Assembly: GCF_013349955.1 (NCBI RefSeq)
Contig: NZ_JABVXC010000006.1
Coordinates: forward strand, 118,811-182,810
From: Onishia taeanensis
GTDB lineage: Bacteria; Pseudomonadota; Gammaproteobacteria; Pseudomonadales; Halomonadaceae
Direction: 5' to 3'
DNA length: 64,000 nucleotides
Positions 25,398 through 34,528 of the stretch are shown one piece after another. Each line of letters opens with the position of its first letter. Position 1 is the stretch's first letter. The notes beneath the pieces were generated by a model that ran no database searches, was not told the origin of the DNA, and was given only the letters and a program-made list of their open reading frames with translations. The position numbers and the translations under genes are program-made.

Positions 25398-26390
25398 TCA
25401 CCCCCCTCGCATCTGCCGTGGGGTCTTGGCGAAGTGCTGGCGAAAGGCCCGCGAGAAGCTCGAGGCGCTGGTGAAGCCGCAGGCCAGCCCCACGGAAAGG
25501 ATATCCATGTCGGTCTCGGCCAGCAGTTGCCGGGCGCGTTCGAGGCGCAGCCGCAGGTACCAGTGGCGTGGCGTCGAGCCCAGCTCCTGTTCGAAGAGGC
25601 GCTGTAGCTGGCGGGAGGAAATACCGCTGCGCTCGGCCACCGTCGCAAGCGTCAGCGGCGTTTCCAGGTGGCGCTCCATCAGCGCCACGGCATCGACCAG
25701 ATGCCGCCGGTGGGTGCCCAGCCGCCGTGCCAGAGTCATGCGCTGCTGGTCGCGGCGGGTGCGCATGCGCTCATGGATCAGCTGCTCGGAGACGTCGATG
25801 GCCAACGCCTGGCCGTGGCGGCGAGCAATCACTTCCAGCGCCATGTCCATGGCCGCGGCACCGCCGGCACAGGAAAAGCGCCGTGGGCCAAGCTCGAACA
25901 GCTCATCGCTGGTGGCAATCGACGGAAAGCGCTCGCGAAACGTCGGCAGACTTTCCCAGTGCAGGGTCACTCGCTCGCCTTTCAGCAAGCCTGCTGCGGC
26001 CAGCACGAAACAGCCGGTATCCAGCCCACCGAGTACACACCCGGCCTGAGCCAGACGATTCAGCCAGCGGGTGATGGCGCGGCTCTGATGCGCCTCGGGG
26101 TCGAAGCCACTGCACACCGCCAGCGCCGGCAAGTGATTGACGGCCTCGATGGACTGGTCAGCGAGCAGCGTCATGCCGTTGGAGGCGGTCACCGGGCCGC
26201 CGTCCTCGCTGATCAGCGTCCAGTCGTAGAGCGGCCGGCCGCTGATGCGATTGGCGATGCGCAGCGGCTCGACGGCCGCGAAGAAGGCCATCATCGAGAA
26301 GCGCGGCAGCAACAGAAAGCCGAGGCGTTCGGGCCCGGAGCTTGGAGGAGCGCTGCCTGGAGTAGCAGATAAAGCGGAATCGGGAGGCAT
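25398..26390 (-). CDS. GATase1/AraC-family transcriptional regulator
   Basis: About 330 residues. N-terminal GATase1 domain (LGFLLLPRFSMMAFFAAVEPLRIANR; GGLDTGCFVLAAAGLL) and C-terminal AraC helix-turn-helix (ERSGISSRQLQRLFEQELG; CGFTSASSFSRAFRQHF). It is closer to CdhR of this window than to the two tmp-linked regulators, so it belongs to the GbdR/CdhR group. No catabolic gene is next to it on its own strand; SDR converges on it and cphB is divergent. Start uncertain: ATG 26390 gives a CdhR-like length, ATG 26444 is also open. Its target cannot be named. Confidence 0.82.
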   Translation of the reverse strand: MPPDSALSATPGSAPPSSGPERLGFLLLPRFSMMAFFAAVEPLRIANRISGRPLYDWTLISEDGGPVTASNGMTLLADQSIEAVNHLPALAVCSGFDPEAHQSRAITRWLNRLAQAGCVLGGLDTGCFVLAAAGLLKGERVTLHWESLPTFRERFPSIATSDELFELGPRRFSCAGGAAAMDMALEVIARRHGQALAIDVSEQLIHERMRTRRDQQRMTLARRLGTHRRHLVDAVALMERHLETPLTLATVAERSGISSRQLQRLFEQELGSTPRHWYLRLRLERARQLLAETDMDILSVGLACGFTSASSFSRAFRQHFAKTPRQMRGG

Positions 26391-26684
26391 GGCAATCAAG
26401 GGCTGGCCAGGAGACAAGGCAGATGAATGGACGAGCCGACGCATTAGCCGATCATGCTGGCGAGCGCTATCGCGGGTGGCAAGTCATCGAAAGGCGCCCA
26501 TCACCGAGCGTCGAAGGACATCATAAAGGTGTGTGACGCCTCACGGCGACTATGCTGAGAGAACATACCCGGCCCCAGTGATGGCGCCGCTGGGTTTGAC
26601 CACGGCCACTCCTTGAGCACCTTCTGCTTCAGGGCCGTCTACCTCAGTGTTTTCTCAAATGCGTCGCTAGGCGGCGAAGGGACC

Positions 26685-27533
26685 ATGACGGATTGTCTCG
26701 GCTCGGTATCCGGCCACTTGGTGGCCATCGGGGGGGCCGAGGACAGAACCTCGGATCTTGAAATACTGACACGGGTATTTGCCCTGGCGCCGGTGGATAA
26801 CCCTGAGGTTGCGGTCATCGCTACGGCGAGCGGCATCCCCGACCAGGTGCTGCCCGACTACGAGGCGGCTTTCACCCGTCTGGGGGCGAGCCGCATTCAT
26901 TCGCTGGACATAAAGGACCGCCAGCAGGCGGCAGACCCGGAGACGGTGCGGCTGATCGAGCAGAGCGGCGTCATCTTCTTCACCGGCGGCGACCAGCTGC
27001 GCCTGACCCATGTGATGGGCGGTTCGCCCACGCTGCAGGCCATCCGCGAACGCCTGGCGGCCGGTGCGGTGGTGGCGGGCACCAGTGCCGGCGCCGCGGC
27101 GATGCCGGGCACCATGATCTACAACGGTGCCGCCGCGGATGCGCTTCGCAAAGGCGCCGTCAACATGACCTTCGGCCTCGGGCTCGTCGAGGGGCTGATC
27201 ATCGACAGCCATTTCCTCGAGCGCGGGCGTTTCACGCGCCTGATGGAGGTCGCGGCTAGCAACCCCGAACACCTGGGCGTGGGCATCGGCGAGGATGCCG
27301 GCGTGATCATCCACCCTCACGGCATCCTCGAGGCGATCGGCTCGGGGCACGTCATCCTCATCGACAGCCGTGATCTCGCGAGTTCCAACATCGCCGAGCT
27401 GTCGATGGGAGAGCCGGTAGCCATCGAGCACATGATTCTGCATGCCCTGGTCAGCGGCCACGGTTTCGATCTCGGTGCGCGTCGCTACCTGATTCCCGAG
27501 GCGCTCGCCGCCGTGCTGGCAAACGCGATATGA
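26685..27533 (+). CDS. cphB: Cyanophycinase
   Basis: 282-residue peptidase of family S51 that cuts cyanophycin (multi-L-arginyl-poly-L-aspartate) into beta-Asp-Arg dipeptides. Visible: GHLVAIGGAEDR near the N-terminus, FFTGGDQLRLTHVMGG, and nucleophile S134 in AGTSAGAAAMPGTMI. GAAGGGACC precedes ATG 26685. It overlaps cphA by 4 bases, and iadA completes the cluster, so synthesis and breakdown are encoded together. The length is as usual for the intracellular form; no signal peptide is seen. Confidence 0.92.
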   Translation: MTDCLGSVSGHLVAIGGAEDRTSDLEILTRVFALAPVDNPEVAVIATASGIPDQVLPDYEAAFTRLGASRIHSLDIKDRQQAADPETVRLIEQSGVIFFTGGDQLRLTHVMGGSPTLQAIRERLAAGAVVAGTSAGAAAMPGTMIYNGAAADALRKGAVNMTFGLGLVEGLIIDSHFLERGRFTRLMEVAASNPEHLGVGIGEDAGVIIHPHGILEAIGSGHVILIDSRDLASSNIAELSMGEPVAIEHMILHALVSGHGFDLGARRYLIPEALAAVLANAI

Positions 27534-30253
27534 AGATTCTCGAGCACCGGGCCCTGCGGGGCCCCAACTACTACAGCCGCTACCTGACCATCTTCATGCG
27601 CCTGGACATCGGCGAGCTCGAGCAGCGCCCCAGCGATACCGTGCCCGGTATCGTCGAGCGACTCAGCGAGCTACTGCCGACTCTGCAGGAGCATCGTTGC
27701 TCGCTCGGCCGCCCCGGCGGCTTCCTGGAGCGCTTGGCCCGGGGCACCTGGGCCGGTCATGTGGTCGAGCATGTGGCGATCGAGCTGCAAAACCTGATCG
27801 GTTTCTCGGTGGGCTACGGCAAGACCATCGACAGTTATGAGGCCGGGATCTACAACGTCGTCTACCGCTACCGCGACGAGGCCAGTGGCCTAGCGGCCGG
27901 CGTGGAGGCCGTCGAGCTGGTCCGGCGCCTCTTTCATGGCCAGGAGATCGACCTGCCGGCGATTATCGACCGTCTCAAGGCGGTGCGCGATGCGCATATG
28001 CTGGGCCCTTCTACGGCCTCAATCATCGAGGCCGCCGAGCGTCGTGGCATTCCTTATATGCGCCTCACCGACGACAGTAGCTACATACAGCTGGGCCATG
28101 GCTATCGCCAGCAGCGCATCCAAGCGACGGTGACCTGCCAGACGGACCTGATCGGCTACAGCATCGCCGACGACAAGCAATGGACCAAGCAGCTGCTCGG
28201 CGATGCCGGTATCCCGGTACCCAGAGGCGAGGTGTGCTCCACCATCGATGAGGCGCTGGAGGTGTCACGGCGCATCGGTTATCCCCTGGCGGTGAAGCCG
28301 CTGGTCGGCAACCATGGTCGCGGCGTGAGCACCAGCGTCGAGGACGACCAAGCGCTGTGCGACGCCTTCGACATCGCCGCTCGCCGCCATTCTTCGGTGA
28401 TCGTCGAGCAGTGCATCAGCGGCGAGGATCACCGCCTGCTGGTCATCAACGGCCAGCTGGTGGCCGCCGCCCGGCGCCGCCCGGCCCATGTGATCGGCGA
28501 TGGCAAGGCCACGCTCAAGGAGTTGATCGACCGGGAGAACGCCGACCCGAGACGCGGCGTCGGCCACGAGAACCTGCTTACCCAGATCGAGCTCGACGAG
28601 CAGTCGCAGCGGATGATCGGTCAGCAACACCTGACCCTTGAGAGCGTGATTGCCGCAGACGACATCGTCTTCCTCAAGCCTACCGCCAACCTGAGCACCG
28701 GCGGTACCGCCACCGACGTGACCGACGACGTGCACCCGGAAGTGCGCTATGCGGCGGAGCGCATCGCGCGACTGGTCGGGCTCGACATCATCGGCATCGA
28801 CCTGCTCGCCGAGACCCTGACCCGCCCGCTGGATGAGCAGTCTGCCGCCGTGGTCGAAGTCAACGCCGGGCCCGGCTTTCGCATGCACCTGTCGCCCACC
28901 CACGGCCAGGGCCGGGATGTCGGCCAGCCGGTCATCGACATGCTGTTCCCGGATAGCGGCAGCGATGCGCGCATTCCTATCGTCGCGGTCACCGGCACCA
29001 ACGGCAAGACGACCACGGTACGCCTGCTCTCGCATCTGCTGCGCCAGGTGGGCCGCAAGGTGGGCATGGCCTGCACCGGCGCCATCGAGATCGACAGCCA
29101 CGTCATCATGCGCGGCGACTACAGCGGCCCCCTGGCCGCCGCGACCGTGCTGCGCGAGCCCACGGTGGAGTGTGCGGTGCTCGAAGTGGCGCGGGGCGGC
29201 ATCATGCGCCGCGGGCTCGGTTTCGATGCCTGCGACGTGGGCGTTCTGCTCAACATCGCAAGCGACCATCTCGGCGAGCATGACCTTCATACTCTCGACG
29301 AACTGGCGCGTTGCAAGTCGGTGGTGATCGATGCCATACGCCCGGAGGGCACCGCCGTGATCAATGCCGATGATCCAAGGGTACTGGCCGCTCAGGAATG
29401 GGCCCGGGGCGACAGCATTCTCTTTACCCTGAGCCCGGATTCCCGGGCCATTCGCCAGCATGTTCACAACCAGGGTGTGGCCTTCACCGTTCACCAAGGC
29501 AACCTGGTGATGCGTCAGGGCCGGGTCGAAGTCGAGATCATCCCCGTCTCCGACGTGCCAATCACCTTCGCGGGCCACGCCCGCTTCAACGTCGCCAACG
29601 CCCTGGCCGCCAGTGCCGCCGCCTTCGCCCTGGGGGTGTCGCTTGCCGATATCCGCCAGGGCTTGGCCACCTTTCACCCCACGCCCGGCCAGAACCCCGG
29701 GCGTACCAACCTGATCGAGGCCGCCGGCCTCAAGGTGCTGATCGACTACGGCCACAACGTGCCGGCTCTCGATGCCCTGGCCGAGCTGGTCAGCGCACTA
29801 CCCGCCAAGCGACGCATCGGCGTGGCCAGCGCCCCGGGCAATCGCCGCGATGAGGATCTCTTCGAGCTGGGCGCACGGCTGGCCGCCATGCTCGATGTCG
29901 TCATCCTCTGCGAGACCGACGCCCGCGGCCGTCCTCAGGGTGAGGTCGGCGCACTGATGCGCGACGGCGCTGCTTCAGTGCCGAGGGCATGTCATACCGA
30001 ACTCATCATGGACGAAGAGCAGGCCATCGGCCGAGCCTTCGAGGAAGCCAGCGAAGGCGACCTGTTGGTGCTGCTGATCGACGATATCGACGGGACACTG
30101 GAGCGGCTCAAGGAACGTCTCAAGGGGCCTTCAAAGGACTATTCCAAGGCCCCTTCACAGCCCCCACCTTCCAAGGCCCCCTCAGAGCAAAGCGTCAGCC
30201 CAGCGGATGGCCCGAAACCCCATACCCTCCCTACCGGCAACCGCCCATGCTGA
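27530..30253 (+). CDS. cphA: Cyanophycin synthetase
   Basis: 907-residue synthetase that alternately adds Asp to the backbone and Arg to its side chain at ATP cost. Domain order: N-terminal region (1-160), ATP-grasp domain (about 215-475, with VKPLVGNHGRGVS and VEVNAGPGFRMHL) and a Mur-ligase-like domain (from about 485) with P-loop TGTNGKTTT (488-496) and VLEVARGGIMRRGLG. Odd: the last 40 or so residues are a low-complexity Pro/Ser/Lys tail (GPSKDYSKAPSQ type) absent from most homologues, running into the overlapping iadA start. Confidence 0.93.
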   Translation: MKILEHRALRGPNYYSRYLTIFMRLDIGELEQRPSDTVPGIVERLSELLPTLQEHRCSLGRPGGFLERLARGTWAGHVVEHVAIELQNLIGFSVGYGKTIDSYEAGIYNVVYRYRDEASGLAAGVEAVELVRRLFHGQEIDLPAIIDRLKAVRDAHMLGPSTASIIEAAERRGIPYMRLTDDSSYIQLGHGYRQQRIQATVTCQTDLIGYSIADDKQWTKQLLGDAGIPVPRGEVCSTIDEALEVSRRIGYPLAVKPLVGNHGRGVSTSVEDDQALCDAFDIAARRHSSVIVEQCISGEDHRLLVINGQLVAAARRRPAHVIGDGKATLKELIDRENADPRRGVGHENLLTQIELDEQSQRMIGQQHLTLESVIAADDIVFLKPTANLSTGGTATDVTDDVHPEVRYAAERIARLVGLDIIGIDLLAETLTRPLDEQSAAVVEVNAGPGFRMHLSPTHGQGRDVGQPVIDMLFPDSGSDARIPIVAVTGTNGKTTTVRLLSHLLRQVGRKVGMACTGAIEIDSHVIMRGDYSGPLAAATVLREPTVECAVLEVARGGIMRRGLGFDACDVGVLLNIASDHLGEHDLHTLDELARCKSVVIDAIRPEGTAVINADDPRVLAAQEWARGDSILFTLSPDSRAIRQHVHNQGVAFTVHQGNLVMRQGRVEVEIIPVSDVPITFAGHARFNVANALAASAAAFALGVSLADIRQGLATFHPTPGQNPGRTNLIEAAGLKVLIDYGHNVPALDALAELVSALPAKRRIGVASAPGNRRDEDLFELGARLAAMLDVVILCETDARGRPQGEVGALMRDGAASVPRACHTELIMDEEQAIGRAFEEASEGDLLVLLIDDIDGTLERLKERLKGPSKDYSKAPSQPPPSKAPSEQSVSPADGPKPHTLPTGNRPC

Positions 30254-31416
30254 CCCGCCCTTCCCCGCAAGCGGGGCTGTTGACCCTGTTGCGCGTGGAC
30301 AGCATCCAGGCCCCTGAGCTGCTCGAAGCCAATAAGATCCTGATCGCCGGCGGCCGCATCGCTGCGCTGGGACGTGACCTGGACGTGCCGGCGGGCTGGC
30401 CAGTGCAGGTCGTGGAGGCGCCGGGACTGATCGCCGTACCCGCCTTCATCGATCAGCATGTGCACGTGACCGGCGGGGGCGGCGAAGGCGGCTGCGGGTC
30501 GCGCTGCCCAGAAATCACCGCTCACGCGATCGCCGCCCGGGGCATCGGCACCGTGGTGGGAGTGCTCGGCACCGACGGCATCAGCCGTTCGCCGGCGGAC
30601 CTGCTGGCCAAGGTGCGTGGGCTGCGCGCCGAGGGTATCGCCGCCTACATGTACACCGGGTCCTATCGCGTGCCGCCGCCGACCCTCACCGGCGACCTGC
30701 AGCGCGACCTGGCCTGGATACCCGAGATCATCGGCCTGGGTGAAATCGCGATCTCGGATCACCGCTCGAGTCAGCCCCGGCAGGATGAGCTCGAACGGCT
30801 GGTCAGCGAGGTGAGAGTCGGCGCCATGCTGGCCGGCAAGCGCGGCATCTGCCACTTCCATATCGGCGACGGCGCGCGAGGGCTCGAGCCACTGCGCCGG
30901 CTGCTCAGCGAGACCGAAATTCCCGCCGAGCAGGTAATTCCCACCCATGTAAATCGCCATCGCGACCTCTTAGAAGAGGCCGCCGACTATGCGCTGACCT
31001 TCAAGGCCTGCGTGGATGTCACCGCCTTCGACGATGCCGATGAAGACGACCTCACCGGCTTCGGCGCGGTGGCGCGACTGCTGCAGCGTGGCGTGCCGGT
31101 CGAGCGCATCACCATGAGCTCCGACTGCAACGGTAGCCTGCCCGAGTTCGACGCCCAGGGCGGCTATATCGGCATGCGAGTGGCGGGCAACGCCACCCTG
31201 ATCGCCGACTGGCAGCGCCTGGTACAGGAGCAGGTTCTGACGTTGGATCGGGCGCTGGGGCTGATCTCGGGCAACGTGGCCAGGGTGCTGGGGCTCGACG
31301 GTCACAAGGGCCGGCTGGCCGTAGGTTTCGATGCCGATGTGACCCTGATCGATCCCACCCTCACCCCACAGCAGACCTATGTGGCAGGCCGCTGTGTCTA
31401 TGCCCGGGGCAGCTAA
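30247..31416 (+). CDS. iadA: Isoaspartyl dipeptidase
   Basis: 389-residue metallopeptidase of family M38 that hydrolyses beta-Asp-Arg from cyanophycinase to Asp and Arg. Metal and catalytic sites: H71-V-H73 (HVHVTGGGGEGG), His in CHFHIGDG, PTHVNRH, and Asp in MSSDCNGSLPEF, all as in E. coli IadA (GGGGE loop included). The start at 30247 overlaps the cphA end by 7 bases. The C-terminal amidohydrolase strand GHKGRLAVGFDADVTLID is normal. Confidence 0.92.
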   Translation: MLTRPSPQAGLLTLLRVDSIQAPELLEANKILIAGGRIAALGRDLDVPAGWPVQVVEAPGLIAVPAFIDQHVHVTGGGGEGGCGSRCPEITAHAIAARGIGTVVGVLGTDGISRSPADLLAKVRGLRAEGIAAYMYTGSYRVPPPTLTGDLQRDLAWIPEIIGLGEIAISDHRSSQPRQDELERLVSEVRVGAMLAGKRGICHFHIGDGARGLEPLRRLLSETEIPAEQVIPTHVNRHRDLLEEAADYALTFKACVDVTAFDDADEDDLTGFGAVARLLQRGVPVERITMSSDCNGSLPEFDAQGGYIGMRVAGNATLIADWQRLVQEQVLTLDRALGLISGNVARVLGLDGHKGRLAVGFDADVTLIDPTLTPQQTYVAGRCVYARGS

Positions 31417-31483
31417 CACCTGGACGTCCCGGTCTAGACATCCAAGCTATACATCGAAGCCAGCCCCCCGAGCGCAAGACGCT

Positions 31484-32245
31484 TCACCCCAGCAGCCGGT
31501 CGATACCGAGCCAAGCCAGGCGTAGCGCCAGCAGGGTCAGCACCCACTTGAAGAGCCCATCGAAGCGCGCATCGCTGAGCCGCTTGAGCAGGCGCAGGCC
31601 CAGCCAGGTGCCGGCGAGCCCCGCGGCGATCATGGCCGCCATCAGCCCCAGCCAGTCGTGGAAGACGAAGCCGGCCACCCCGAACACGAACGCCTTGGTG
31701 AGATGCTGAAGGCTCATGCAGGCGGAAAAGGTCGCCACCCGCGCCATTCGCTCGGACTGAGAATGCTTGATGAAGGAGCCGACCAGTGGGCCACTGGCGC
31801 CCACCAGACTCGACAGCAGGGTCGTCAGGGCGCCAGCCAGCATGGTGCCAACGCGCCCCAGCGCCCGGGCCGATGGCGCCGGTCCCCAGCAAGAGAACAG
31901 CACGAAGCCGGCGATGGTGAGCTCCAGCACGCCCGAGGGCAGGCGCACCAGCAGCCAGGCGGCCAGCAAGGCGCCAAGCAGCACTCCAGGCAGAAAGGCG
32001 GCGATTACCCGGCGGTCGATATGCCGCCACGTCATGCTGGCGCGGCCGGCATTGGAGCCCAGTTGCACCATGCCATGAACCGGAATCAGTGCCGCCGCCG
32101 GCATCACCTGCGCCATGGCGCTAATCAGCAGGGTGCCGCCGCCGATGCCGGCGCTCGCCGAGATCATCGAGGTCAGAACAGACAGTGCCACCAGGCTCAG
32201 GTTGAGCCCGCCAGGCAAGGGAGAGAGCAGGTCTAGCAAGGGCAT
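31484..32245 (-). CDS. TSUP-family exporter (TauE/SafE)
   Basis: About 253 residues with seven to eight membrane segments, starting LLDLLSPLPGGLNLSLVALSV. A Gly/Ala-rich pattern (GIGGGTLLISAMAQVMPAAALIPVHG) and a second repeat half (VGASGPLVGSFIKHSQSERM) match the TauE/SafE family, which exports sulfite or organosulfur anions. Substrate unknown. Start set at ATG 32245; a GTG at 32278 is an alternative. It is convergent with iadA and downstream of the BCCT terminator. Confidence 0.82.
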   Translation of the reverse strand: MPLLDLLSPLPGGLNLSLVALSVLTSMISASAGIGGGTLLISAMAQVMPAAALIPVHGMVQLGSNAGRASMTWRHIDRRVIAAFLPGVLLGALLAAWLLVRLPSGVLELTIAGFVLFSCWGPAPSARALGRVGTMLAGALTTLLSSLVGASGPLVGSFIKHSQSERMARVATFSACMSLQHLTKAFVFGVAGFVFHDWLGLMAAMIAAGLAGTWLGLRLLKRLSDARFDGLFKWVLTLLALRLAWLGIDRLLG

Positions 32246-32435
32246 GGTCGCCGTCCGGTGGCTAAAGAGGCTAACCACTATACCAAGACCCGCCGCTGCG
32301 ACTCACTGCCAGCCGCTACCCTAGCGCCGGAAGCCTCTCTTCAGCCCTCCCTCTTAAGTCCCTCTCGAGCCCCTCTCTTAAGTCCCTGCCCCCAGTGACC
32401 GTTACACAGGCCAAGGCCCCGAATGGCGGCCATAA

Positions 32436-32464
32436 AAAAGCCGGCCCCCGTGGGGCCGGCTTTT
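32436..32464 (-). terminator. Terminator behind the BCCT gene
   Basis: 13-bp perfect stem (aaaagccggcccc / ggggccggctttt) with a 3-base loop and A/T runs on both sides, so it works in both directions. It lies about 65 bases beyond the BCCT stop on the minus strand. Confidence 0.88.
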
Positions 32465-32527
32465 GTTCACGCTTCGCTGACAAACGCCGTGGTAAACAGC
32501 AGCGTCTAAGTAGCGACGCGCCCGCCT

Positions 32528-34111
32528 TCAGGCCTCGCGCTTGCGCGGCTGGTCGATCAGCCCCTGCTCGCGAGCCATCGCGTAGGCGGCCTTCGGGCCA
32601 GTCCACAGCGAGGGCAGCAGCACCAGCGACACCGGGATGGCGGTGATCACGATGAACTGCTGCAGCGCGCTGATCTGGCCGGCGCCCATGTACAGCAGGA
32701 TCGCCGCCATGATCGCCATGGCGATGCCCCAGAAGGCGCGGATCAGCGGGTTCGGCGCATCATGGCCGGCCCCCACCACGGAGATCGCATAGCTCATCGA
32801 GTCGCCGGTGGTGGCGACGAAGATGGTGGTCAGCAACAGGATCGCCAGCGCCATCAGCGAGCCACCCGGCAGCGCCTGCGCCACGGTCAGGGTCGCGACG
32901 TCGAACTGGAAGTTGTTCAGTGCTTCGGTCAGGTCGATCACGCCGTTGAGCTGGTAGAAGATGCCCGAGCCACCCAGCAGGGTGAACCACACGGTCGTGG
33001 CCACCGGGGCCATCACCGCCACGGCGAGAATCATCTGGCGGATGGTGCGGCCGCGCGAGATGCGGGCAACGAAGATCGCCATCAGCGGGCCGTAGCCGAT
33101 GAACCAGGCGAAGAAGAACACCGTCCACCACTTCATCCACCAAGCCGGTGCCGTCTCGGCGGTCATGGTGGCCATCGAGAAGAAGGAGGTCAGGTAGGTG
33201 CCAAAGCCCTGGGTGAAGGCATCGGTCAGGAACAGGGTCGGACCAAAGACGAAGATCACCGCGGCAATGGCCAGCGCCAGGAAGACGTTGAAGCGGCTGA
33301 GCATCTGGATGCCGCGATGGATGCCGGTCATCGCGGAGGTGACGTAGATCGCGCCAAGCACGGCCAGCACGGCCAGCTGAGAGCCATAACCTTGCGGCAG
33401 GCCGAACAGCTCATGCAGGCCGAAGCTGACCTGAGTGGCCAGGAAGCCGATGGGGCCCACGGTACCGGCAACCACGGCGATCACGCACAGGGCGTCGACC
33501 AGCCCACCCAGCGGGCCGCTCATCAGACGCTCGCCGAGTACCGGCGTGAGCAGGGTGCGCGGCTGCATCGGCTGGCCTTTCACGTAGTGAGCATGCGCCA
33601 TCACCACGGCGGTCAAGGTGCCGAGCACCGCCCAGGCCAGAAAGCCCCAGTGCATGAAGGACTGGGCCAGGGCGCCGGCGACGGCATCGACGGTACCCGC
33701 CTCGGTGTCGAAGGCCGGCGGCGTGACCACGAAGTGATAGACCGGCTCACCGGCGGCGAAGAATACGCCACCGCCCGCGAGCAAGGTGCACATGATCATC
33801 GACAGCCACTTGAAGGTGCTGATCTCAGGGGTCTGGAGGTTGCCTACCTTGGCGGCACCGGCCGGCGACATGGCAACGCCAATGCCGATGAAGAATGTCA
33901 GCAGCAGCAGCAGCTGGAAATAGGAGCCCAGGGTACGAGCGGTCCAGGCAAAACCGGCGCTGATGCCGTTGGCGACCATGTCGATGTCATACAGCGACAG
34001 GGCAACGAAAGCGACGATGAAGCCGACGCTCAGGACCAGCACCACCGGGTCGCCCAGGCGCGAACCGGTGGTGCTGGTCTCTGATGGAGAGGAATGATCA
34101 GGTTGGGTCAT
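32528..34111 (-). CDS. BCCT-family transporter (divergent)
   Basis: 527-residue secondary transporter of the betaine/carnitine/choline family with twelve predicted membrane segments. Recognisable elements: AAGEPVYHF in TM4, GGSGIFYQLNG, and the post-TM8 loop IARISRGRTIR-type (VARISRGRTIRQMI). Odd: the TM8 substrate-binding Trp row of BetP-like proteins is mostly replaced (FFFAWFIGYGP instead of a W-rich stretch), leaving one Trp with Phe/Tyr. So the cargo may be an unusual zwitterion rather than betaine. N- and C-terminal tails are short, arguing against osmosensing. Monocistronic. Confidence 0.88.
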   Translation of the reverse strand: MTQPDHSSPSETSTTGSRLGDPVVLVLSVGFIVAFVALSLYDIDMVANGISAGFAWTARTLGSYFQLLLLLTFFIGIGVAMSPAGAAKVGNLQTPEISTFKWLSMIMCTLLAGGGVFFAAGEPVYHFVVTPPAFDTEAGTVDAVAGALAQSFMHWGFLAWAVLGTLTAVVMAHAHYVKGQPMQPRTLLTPVLGERLMSGPLGGLVDALCVIAVVAGTVGPIGFLATQVSFGLHELFGLPQGYGSQLAVLAVLGAIYVTSAMTGIHRGIQMLSRFNVFLALAIAAVIFVFGPTLFLTDAFTQGFGTYLTSFFSMATMTAETAPAWWMKWWTVFFFAWFIGYGPLMAIFVARISRGRTIRQMILAVAVMAPVATTVWFTLLGGSGIFYQLNGVIDLTEALNNFQFDVATLTVAQALPGGSLMALAILLLTTIFVATTGDSMSYAISVVGAGHDAPNPLIRAFWGIAMAIMAAILLYMGAGQISALQQFIVITAIPVSLVLLPSLWTGPKAAYAMAREQGLIDQPRKREA

Positions 34112-34528
34112 GGGAAGCCTTTAGTTGGGATGTCATCACGTCGGCCGGCGAGCGGGAGCCGCAAGCATGGCATTCAGGATGCGCGAGCATTTCAACGCCG
34201 ACGACGTCAGAAGGGCGATCACAGATAGACGATCGGGGATGACGATGTCAGAGCAGTGTTACGTGTTCGCGAGCGAGAGGGGGCTTTCGTTCACGGAGCC
34301 TCCTGACGTGGCGAGGGGGCGGATGAAGTGGCCTGCAAGGGCCAGCGGGAATCGGGTAGCCGATTGGAAAAAACCGCGCAGTATAACGACGCGTCGGTCG
34401 GTCTTCAAACATCACTGAACGCCCGCTCAATGTCGGAGCCTTGCCGGATCGGCTAGACTGCGCGGCCTTGTGCTGCGTTTCACGCATCTTCTTGTCACTG
34501 CTTTAGTCACCAATGGAGCCCTGGCCAC
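34112..34528. other. Intergenic region between divergent BCCT and glutaminase genes
   Basis: 417 bases without a supported gene. Short frames on both strands lack family resemblance and ribosome-binding sites. It must carry the promoters of both flanking genes, but I see no convincing -35/-10 pair or operator. Confidence 0.5.

Noticed and set aside
28265..29755. Long open frame antisense to cphA (also similar ones antisense to cdhC, the BCCT gene, tmpA and cphB)
   Set aside because: These are frame shadows of GC-rich genes. The sense strand carries clear catalytic motifs and the antisense products show no family pattern or start signals.
34125..34487. Small frames between BCCT and glutaminase genes as hypothetical proteins
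   Set aside because: Both strands offer overlapping frames without ribosome-binding site, hydrophobic pattern or family resemblance.
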